In this document: positions 48,224-53,863 of the stretch, piece by piece
Layout of the letters: each line of letters begins with the position of its first letter
Numbering within the stretch: position 1 is the stretch's first letter
Virus record (IMG/VR): IMGVR_UViG_3300025910_000011
Span: 1 to 53,863 of that record
Length of the DNA: 53,863 nt
From: a virus
Strand: one strand, 5' to 3'
Position numbers and translations under genes: made by a program
Notes under the pieces: generated by a model
What the model saw: only the letters and a program-made list of their open reading frames with translations
Told to the model about the DNA's origin: nothing
Database searches by the model: none

Positions 48224-48793
48224 ATGAGCAGGAACTATCAGATTTCCGGCGAGAGCATGGTCTATGTCAAGGGCGATCCCAATTCTGGTATCGCTTCCTT
48301 GAGTGAGCTGGGATTGCCCTATGACGCGATTCAGGTAACGGTGAACCCGTTGCACAAGGACGTCAAACTGGATGCCTGGGGTGGCGAAACGGGACCGCCG
48401 AATGATATTCAGGTGATGCTGGCGGACGTGACGTTGGTCATCAACCTGATCCATTACGATCCTAACATCCTCGACGCTTGCATGCGTGAGAGTATGGGAG
48501 GAACCGCTACCATCGGCACCGTTACCCGCGCCGGCCGGCTTCTGGGCGGCGGTGTAGCGCGTCTGACGGTAGGGAACCATTTCATCGGTTTGAACATCGC
48601 TGCCCCGCAATCGGGCAAACCCTACCGTTTCTACACCGCGTACCTGACGACGAATCCTGTCATGATTCCGCTGGGTACGGAGAAGAGCATCGTCAAGACG
48701 AGCTGGCGAGCGATTCCATATTCCACCGATCCTTGGGGAAGTGGCTCTGGTGCTTCGGGCGCTATCATATGGGATAATGTGCTCGACACTTAA
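48224..48793 (+). CDS. Tail tube-like protein, paralog 2
   Basis: 189 residues. GESMVYVKGD, ELGLPYDAIQVTVNPLHKDVKLDAWGG, LIHYDPNILDACMRESMGG, and VMIPLGTEKSIVKTSWRAIPY, all matching the 47507 protein at lower similarity; both end in LDT. The 48793 stop is followed by a 9-bp hairpin and then an endonuclease gene, a plausible later insertion between tube and chaperone genes. Confidence 0.7.
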   Translation: MSRNYQISGESMVYVKGDPNSGIASLSELGLPYDAIQVTVNPLHKDVKLDAWGGETGPPNDIQVMLADVTLVINLIHYDPNILDACMRESMGGTATIGTVTRAGRLLGGGVARLTVGNHFIGLNIAAPQSGKPYRFYTAYLTTNPVMIPLGTEKSIVKTSWRAIPYSTDPWGSGSGASGAIIWDNVLDT

Positions 48794-48813
48794 TATGGTA
48801 AGATAAACGGAAA

Positions 48814-48839
48814 GAGGAACGGATTTGGCCCCGTTCCTC
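48814..48839 (+). terminator. Hairpin after the tube genes
   Basis: GAGGAACGG (48814-48822) and CCGTTCCTC (48831-48839): a 9-bp perfect stem with an 8-base loop. No T-run follows, so it may attenuate or stabilise rather than terminate. Confidence 0.55.
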
Positions 48840-48878
48840 GATCCTGAACAAGCACCGACTGGTTAGGAGTCAGTGACA

Positions 48879-49466
48879 ATGTCTACCATTCATGTTACGC
48901 ACAATCGCCCCGATAGTAAAGAATCATGGAACGCGGTTCCTGGCTGCGTCGGTGAGTACGAAATTTCGTCCAGAGGAAGGGTGAAGAGTCTCAGTCGCGT
49001 CATTCACAGAAAAGACGGCAGCTCATGGAAAACCAAGGAACGCATACTCGTGCCTACGCTAGCGGGGCGTGGGTATCTTTGCATAGCAATACGGGGGACG
49101 CACTGCCGGCGTCGTTGGTATCTTCATCGTCTTGTCCTGGAAGCGTTCGTTGGTCCCTGCCCGCCTGGAATGGAATGCCGCCATCTGAACGGGAAGCGGA
49201 ATGACAATCGACTAGAAAATCTAGCATGGGGAACACCCAAGGAAAACGGCCTGGACAGGATTCGCCACGGGACAGTATCGCACGATCACGGGATGCCCGG
49301 TGAAAGGAATCACAAGGCGAAATTGACAGAAGACAACGTCAGAGAAATCCGCAAGGTGTACGCGGCGGGTGGTATGTCTCAAAGGGAAATCGGTTTGTTG
49401 TACAGCGTTGGGCAAGATACCATCAGCAGTATAGTGCGCCGCGGGACTTGGTCTCATATTGAATAG
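48879..49466 (+). CDS. NUMOD4-HNH homing endonuclease
   Basis: 195 residues from ATG 48879 (AGGAG at 48866-48870; GTG 48873 is too close). N-terminal NUMOD4 motif: ESWNAVPGCVGEYEISSRGRVKSL. HNH core: YLHRLVLEAFVGPCPPGMECRHLNGKRNDNRLENLAWGTPKEN. C-terminal helix-turn-helix: KLTEDNVREIRKVYAAGGMSQREIGLLYSVGQDTISSIVRRGTW. The order is standard for free-standing phage homing enzymes. I found no duplicated gene end around it. Confidence 0.87.
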   Translation: MSTIHVTHNRPDSKESWNAVPGCVGEYEISSRGRVKSLSRVIHRKDGSSWKTKERILVPTLAGRGYLCIAIRGTHCRRRWYLHRLVLEAFVGPCPPGMECRHLNGKRNDNRLENLAWGTPKENGLDRIRHGTVSHDHGMPGERNHKAKLTEDNVREIRKVYAAGGMSQREIGLLYSVGQDTISSIVRRGTWSHIE

Positions 49467-49473
49467 GTCGTTC

Positions 49474-50084
49474 ATGTTGATTCGTTTACTTCGCTGGCTG
49501 CTGTCCTTCTTCTACGCGCCTGCCACGGATGATCCGGGGCTGTTTCAGCCTGCGCAACGGCGGCTGTACAGGTATTTCGACGGGCAGGGTATGGTCACGG
49601 CCGATCCAATGGTGTTGTGGAAGCGTGTCCTGGACGTTGGACCAGAATTGAATCGGGCATGGCGACTGTCCAATTCGCCCAGCAAGGACGCTCGTTCGGG
49701 ATATGAGGATCTGCTGAAGAGCGTCCGTTCGATTTTCAACATCAAGCCGCTGGAAGAAGGGGGCCTGACCGAAGGGGAATCCACGGCGTTACTCAACCAC
49801 TTCTTCACTTACTGCGGTGAGGTAAAAAAAAACTGGAACCTCTCGCAGACAACGCCGCCGTCTATGGACTCCACGGCTTCATTCGCAAACCCCTTACCTA
49901 CTACCAATACTTCGGACTCTGGCTCAACCGGCAGCGGCAGCAACACCGAGCCGCCGACGTCGTCGCAACCGGGGCCGGCATTGCCATAGGGGCGATTGCA
50001 CCGACGCTGGATTACTGCCGGGACGTTGTAGATGGGGAGGGACAGGCTCGGCTGTTGAAGGGTAGTTACGATACACGGAGTTAG
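49474..50084 (+). CDS. Tail assembly chaperone with -1 programmed frameshift (lambda G/GT type)
   Basis: Zero-frame product: ATG 49474 to stop 49989, 171 residues. At A-AAA-AAC (49827-49833), inside a run of nine A, a -1 slip leads into a frame that reads LEPLADNAAVYGLHGF, with ALTYYQYFGLWL-like aromatic residues, to TAG 50082-50084, giving about 203 residues. The zero-frame tail beyond the slip is Ser/Thr/Pro low-complexity, typical of a shadow. The tape measure starts three bases later, exactly as in lambda-like tails, where the G and GT chaperones hold the tape measure protein. Confidence 0.82.
49827..49833 (+). promoter_or_regulatory. Slippery heptamer A AAA AAC
   Basis: Zero-frame codons AAA (49828) and AAC (49831) preceded by A match X-XXY-YYZ. 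The nine-A run makes the site very slippery. The ratio of the two products is normally critical for tail length. Confidence 0.75.
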
Positions 50085-50086
50085 CC

Positions 50087-51485
50087 ATGCCGGGCCTGTA
50101 CGACAATGTGAAAAAGACGCTTGGGGCTGCGTTCAGTCAGCTTACGAGCGTTCTGGGGCCACTGCCCCGTACCACGCAATCGCAACAGACTATTCCTGGC
50201 GCCACTGCTACCCCCGATGCGTTGGCGGGGCAGGGCTTTCTCCAATCCAACCGCAGCCTTCAGCAAACTGCCCAGTCTGCTCATGGGCGGTTGGGCAGAT
50301 CGTCCGCAGTTTTCAGGACCGCGCACAACAACCGCTCCGCCTGTACCGTCCACATCCATTCAGCCCGGAACGCAGCAACAAACTGTTACCCCGCCACCGT
50401 TACCTCCGTGGGTATTGCCTGCGAATCAACCGCACGGCAATCTGTACGGTTTGTCTGGCCCGCAGTTTCAACAGCAATCCAGCCTGTCAGGAATGACCAA
50501 GCCTGCGGAACCGCCGTGGGCTACTTATGCGCCTGGCTTTTTTCAGAGCCTGACCAATCAACTCAAGTCAGGAACGGCGTTGCCGGGCGGGGTTGGATTG
50601 GATCAGAACAAGTTGGGCGCCAGTATCGGTGGCGCCATGTCGTCAGTGCTAGGCAAGGGGTTCGGCGACAACGCAGGGAACGTCGGCAAGGGCTTGGAGA
50701 ATGCTTCCAACCTGACCGGACAGGGTCCGGGCCTCATGGGCGATGTGGGGAAGGTGCTCAGTACCGGCGGTAAGGTAGCACGAGCAGTTGAAGGTGATCC
50801 TACTGCTTACGTGGAACTGGCTGTGGACGCAGCCAAGGAAGGTTACGAGCGGGCGCAAGCAGTTATGATGCGTTTAGGGCAGGCCGGGCAGCGCTACGGG
50901 AACATGATTCAGTCTGAACACGCGGGCGATATCGTCAGCAACTTCGCGGGGGCACAACAGGAACAAGTAGGTGCGGTTCAGGAAGCGATGGGGCCTCTAA
51001 AATGGTTGGTGCCGCAGTTGGAACTTATCAAAGGAACATGGAAGTTGATCGAGGTCTTCGGTGGTGCGGTAGAAAGGCTCCGTGGGTTCAACGAAGGCTT
51101 GCATCGGGCCAACATGCAATTCGCTGAATTCAGCGCAGCGATGGCATTGGTAGAAGTACGCCAGGAGATGCGTGATATTCAGTTCGGCCGTGAACGTGGC
51201 GACCGCCGCGCTGCAACCGCGGAACATCTGGCTACGTCCAAGAGTACCCTGGACCGCCAGCTGGCCCCGCTGGAAGACAAATGGGCCAATTTCAAGAATG
51301 AGCTGTTCTCCAAAATTACAATGGGACTGACGGTATTGATTGAGTTTGCCAAGATTGGCAGCCCGCTGCTGAATTTCTTGCTCAAGGATGATGGCAAGGA
51401 AGGGGCGGATTTCCGCAAGGCGACGTTTGCACAAGGACAGGATTGGTTCCAGAAACATGGGCAGCCGCAGCGCTTCAACAGGTGA
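50087..51485 (+). CDS. Tape measure-like protein, reading frame broken near 50237
   Basis: ATG 50087 has GGAG upstream and encodes MPGLYDNVKKTLGAAFSQL; good coding ends near ALAGQGF (about 50240), after which the +1 frame continues (SNPTAAFSKLPSLLMGGW...) to 51485. About 465 residues when joined. The internal ATG 50121 has no binding site. The later part is helical with hydrophobic patches (AMGPLKWLVPQLELIKGTWKLIEVFGGAVERL; MGLTVLIEFAKIGSPLLNFLL) and Gly/Ala-rich stretches, as in short tape measures. Position behind the G/GT chaperone supports the call. The break may be a sequencing or assembly error, a real mutation, or a +1 frameshift. Confidence 0.65.
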
Positions 51486-51488
51486 TGA

Positions 51489-52904
51489 ATGTCTGTCGTG
51501 ACGTATGACGGCGTGACTTTGCCGTACCCGGATTGCACTCGTTTCGATACGTCGTCGGTGTACGATCCATCGGGCACAGATCGTACCTTGACGAAGTTCG
51601 ACATTCAGGCGCAGTGCGTCGTTTCCGCCGCCTACCTGATTGCATTGGCGCCATCATTGATCGATGCTAATACTCTGCCAGTTACGAATGATCCTGCGGA
51701 TATCATGAATCTCTTGCGGGACAAGCTGCTTGTTGCCCGCAAGCGTCTGTCGTTCAAGGTTAACGGCGTGGAAATGATTCCACAAAGCCGTGATGCTGGC
51801 GGTAATCTGTTGACAGGAACGGTGGATGCGAAAAATGGACCGCAGCCACAAAGTTGTCCTATCAGTCAAATCAACGCCAACAGCTTTCTGCTGACGTATC
51901 ACATCGTTGCGCACTACTGGGAAAATCCATCAACGGGGGCAACGGTTCCCATTACCAATCGTGCTGGCAATCCCGTGCTGTCTAATCGTTGGACGGAAAC
52001 GGTGGATATGGACGACTGCGAATATACAACCCGTACCAGAACAGGCACTGTTACCATTCGCAGTGATAACGCGGAAGGCGTCACCCCCGATCAATTGCGT
52101 TCGACGATGGCTGTTGTTGGACTTCCGGTGGGTTTCCTGCGTCAAAGCCGCAAGTATGATCTTACGGCGGATGGCCTGTCCCTCAATTACAGTCTGGTGG
52201 ACAAGGAAGTGTTCTTCCTGCCCCCTGAACCGGCCTTTCGTGCTGAGGGAGAATTTACCGTAAGCGTAACAAAACAGTCGATCATGCACATGACTTGTGC
52301 GGTACGCCTACGTGGCACTGCACAAGGTAATCAAGCCAATCTGTTGCGAGCGGCCATTTCGGCTTGCACGCAGAAAATCACCAAGGCGCTGCCCAAACCA
52401 CCTCCAGTGAATAATCCCGCACTGCAACCGGCGAACGTTGGCATAGGCAACGCTATTGGAGCTGCCCTCAATCCACGTATTGCACTGGGTCAGATCGGCG
52501 ACGCCATTGGATTTGTACGTAACATGGTAGAGTCGCGATTGGGTCTGCAAGCCAATCCGTTGGCCGGCTACATCATGATGGACTTCACTGCTGTGTTGGG
52601 TATGTACGACAACACGGCGTCCTGTTCTATTCAGGTGTTGACTGCGCCACCTACTGAACCAACTCCAGAAGAATGGGCAGGCAATCCGCTGTCTGAGGGC
52701 GTTGGTCCCCCTGAGTATCATGATCGAGGCACCGCTGATTTGTTGTTGCAAGCCGCTGCTTATTATGACCCATCGGTACGCGGAACAGTGCTGGCTGGCG
52801 GCGTTATTCGCTCTGGGAACAATCCGCGGTCACCTGAAGGAACGGATAGCACACAGCTCAGTGCTGGCAAACAACCAGGCCAGGTTGGCAAGGATGGCGA
52901 ATAA
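51489..52904 (+). CDS. Distal tail structural protein
   Basis: 471 residues. Beta-rich, starting VTYDGVTLPYPDCTRFDTSSVYDPSGTDRTLTKFDIQAQCVVS and later LTYHIVAHYWENPS, YDLTADGLSLNYSLVDKEVFFLPP and FTVSVTKQSIMHMTCAVRLRG, resembling repeated tail-hub-type domains. C-terminal 60 residues are low-complexity. Follows the tape measure directly, where distal tail or hub proteins lie. Confidence 0.7.
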   Translation: MSVVTYDGVTLPYPDCTRFDTSSVYDPSGTDRTLTKFDIQAQCVVSAAYLIALAPSLIDANTLPVTNDPADIMNLLRDKLLVARKRLSFKVNGVEMIPQSRDAGGNLLTGTVDAKNGPQPQSCPISQINANSFLLTYHIVAHYWENPSTGATVPITNRAGNPVLSNRWTETVDMDDCEYTTRTRTGTVTIRSDNAEGVTPDQLRSTMAVVGLPVGFLRQSRKYDLTADGLSLNYSLVDKEVFFLPPEPAFRAEGEFTVSVTKQSIMHMTCAVRLRGTAQGNQANLLRAAISACTQKITKALPKPPPVNNPALQPANVGIGNAIGAALNPRIALGQIGDAIGFVRNMVESRLGLQANPLAGYIMMDFTAVLGMYDNTASCSIQVLTAPPTEPTPEEWAGNPLSEGVGPPEYHDRGTADLLLQAAAYYDPSVRGTVLAGGVIRSGNNPRSPEGTDSTQLSAGKQPGQVGKDGE

Positions 52905-53422
52905 TGGCAAACACCCTTTGGGTCAATCCAGGCGGTGATGGGCAATCGGTATTCACTGATTATCATTTCTTTTCCCGCTATGAGAAAGACCGCCACACCT
53001 ACCTGATGGGGCTGACAACGCCTACTGCTTTCAAAGGGGATACCGCGGCGATTGTACGTTTGGCCGCGCCTACAATGCTGTGGGTGCTCGATTGGACAGC
53101 GTCCCGCTTCAAAGTAATGCCACAAGTACCTGATCCAACCGCACCAGATGGCTGGGTTTGTTTGGCAGACGATTACGAACTGGCCGACGTGGCGCTGGAT
53201 AATTCGGGCAGCGTACCGTTGTATCGCATCAGCGGCACTTACATCTACGCACGACGCAAAGCTCCCGACAGCGTATTAAGCGAAGCAACGTTTCCGGTGC
53301 CCCCCTGTATTGATGGGACAGGGGTCATCCGTACTGTACCAGCAGATTTCATTGTGCGGGGCATCAAGGAAGATACGACGACCACGATCAATTTCCCATC
53401 GACGCAGGGCATGGGGAAGTAA
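52904..53422 (+). CDS. Tail-associated structural protein
   Basis: 172 residues, TAATG coupling. ANTLWVNPGGDGQSVFTDYHFFSRYEKDRHTYLMGL, a mid-part with PTMLWVLDWTASRFKVMPQVPDP and a tail ending TTTINFPSTQGMGK. Beta-type, no enzyme motif. Likely a minor distal-tail component. Confidence 0.6.
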   Translation: MANTLWVNPGGDGQSVFTDYHFFSRYEKDRHTYLMGLTTPTAFKGDTAAIVRLAAPTMLWVLDWTASRFKVMPQVPDPTAPDGWVCLADDYELADVALDNSGSVPLYRISGTYIYARRKAPDSVLSEATFPVPPCIDGTGVIRTVPADFIVRGIKEDTTTTINFPSTQGMGK

Positions 53423-53425
53423 ATC

Positions 53426-53863
53426 ATGCTGTCCTTCAGTTCAGCAATAGGTAATCTCTTCAATCGGCTTGGCCGTTTTGGTAAGGTCGTCGGACAAATT
53501 CGCACCTACCAAACGGCGCAACTGACCAACCTCACCGATACCGGCGTCGGCGCCGTTGGCCAGCTGGAAGCTGAATCAGACATCGAAGCCATCATCGGCG
53601 ATAATTACATCGGGCTGCTGAGTGGCCCCAACGGTGCTGGCGGTATCATGCAACAGGCTGCTGTAGCCGTAGCCAATCGTATGGTGTTCAGGGACAATCC
53701 CCGTCTGGGACAAACGCTCACGTCCAGCAACACCCCCGCATCATTGGCGGAAATCATCCGTCAGATGAAGGTAGCAGGAGCGACGGTGCTGGCCCAGACA
53801 ATCACCGCTACTCCTACGCTGTTCAGTGCGGATGTGCGCAACATCGGCAATGGTGCAGTAGTC
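53426..53863 (+). CDS. Tail protein, partial (runs off window)
   Basis: ATG 53426 opens a frame that continues through the window end, 146 codons visible. Begins MLSFSSAIGNLFNRLGRFGKVV, then YQTAQLTNLTDTGVGAVGQLEAESDIEAIIGDNYIGLLS, and later NPRLGQTLTSSNTPASLAEIIRQMK. Helical start, then mixed; may be a larger tail or hub protein. Function not assigned. Confidence 0.65.
   Translation, partial: MLSFSSAIGNLFNRLGRFGKVVGQIRTYQTAQLTNLTDTGVGAVGQLEAESDIEAIIGDNYIGLLSGPNGAGGIMQQAAVAVANRMVFRDNPRLGQTLTSSNTPASLAEIIRQMKVAGATVLAQTITATPTLFSADVRNIGNGAVV

Noticed and set aside
48794-49520. Recoded flank duplicate around the NUMOD4-HNH gene
   Set aside because: No match to the chaperone start was found before the nuclease gene.
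49834-49989. Zero-frame tail of the chaperone as an independent functional domain
   Set aside because: Ser/Thr/Pro low-complexity sequence overlapping a well-formed -1 frame; typical of the short frameshift partner.
50121-50240. ATG 50121 as the tape measure start
   Set aside because: No binding site and the first 35 residues are arginine-rich shadow of the better initiated frame at 50087.
1-53863. tRNA genes, rRNA, insertion sequences, retroelements
   Set aside because: I looked for cloverleaf-like runs, transposase motifs and reverse transcriptase motifs and saw none; a dedicated search could still find a weak tRNA.

Overview
The window is a tailed-phage (or prophage) genome segment, almost entirely coded on the + strand, with short intergenic gaps, start/stop overlaps of the ATGA, TGATG and GTGA kind, and HK97-fold head genes followed by siphovirus-type tail genes. 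I see no terminase, replication, integrase or lysis gene that I can name, and no tRNA. Nothing in the sequence fixes the host. The Tat-like N-terminus, moderately high GC and extremely Ser-Gly-rich virion proteins would fit an environmental Gram-negative such as a planctomycete, but that is a guess.

Layout. 1-1156: end of a Tyr/Asn/Asp-Gly repeat gene, a strong terminator, and a minus-strand Cys-rich protein. 1213-13551: a portal gene and a large set of fibre or decoration genes, ending in a 1475-residue Ser-Gly beta-solenoid protein. 13610-25907: accessory and modification genes in one operon-like run (HNH nucleases, HAD phosphatases, three glycosyltransferases, a three-domain methyltransferase, zinc-knuckle mini-proteins, two tiny membrane proteins). 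25970-27393: a short minus-strand operon with a SWIM zinc finger. 27639-29529: an HNH nuclease, a decoration-like protein and a sulfotransferase-like gene. 29526-43268: very large multidomain virion proteins (metallopeptidase; 2H phosphoesterase plus type IB topoisomerase; kinase and ATP-grasp; prohead protease plus a 1000-residue tail), with a phage sigma factor among them. 43353-53863: major capsid, decoration protein, head-tail connectors, tail tube paralogs, tail-assembly chaperone with a -1 frameshift, tape measure and distal tail genes. The portal lies about 37 kb from the protease and capsid genes it normally adjoins.

Most interesting signals. (1) Two homing-endonuclease genes (17419-18075 +, 34530-35333 -) are each flanked by two versions of the same target-gene end, similar in protein but different at synonymous codons. 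One is the start of the 18065 gene; the other is the topoisomerase IB active-site tyrosine segment. The nuclease cassette seems to bring a recoded gene end that rebuilds the gene it interrupts, leaving the original end as a remnant. (2) A 36-base element (CTAGACGRAAACCCCG, then ACGTTAG and often TATAAG) occurs four times before genes, once over the 3' end of the phage sigma gene: candidate promoters of a phage regulon. (3) The prohead-protease protein carries about 20 Lys-Ser/Ala/Gly-Leu motifs, the same kind of site that precedes the mature capsid N-terminus, and a capsid N-arm fragment is embedded in the topoisomerase polyprotein. This suggests polyproteins cut and packaged during head maturation.

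All functions are read from motifs by eye; no database search was run.
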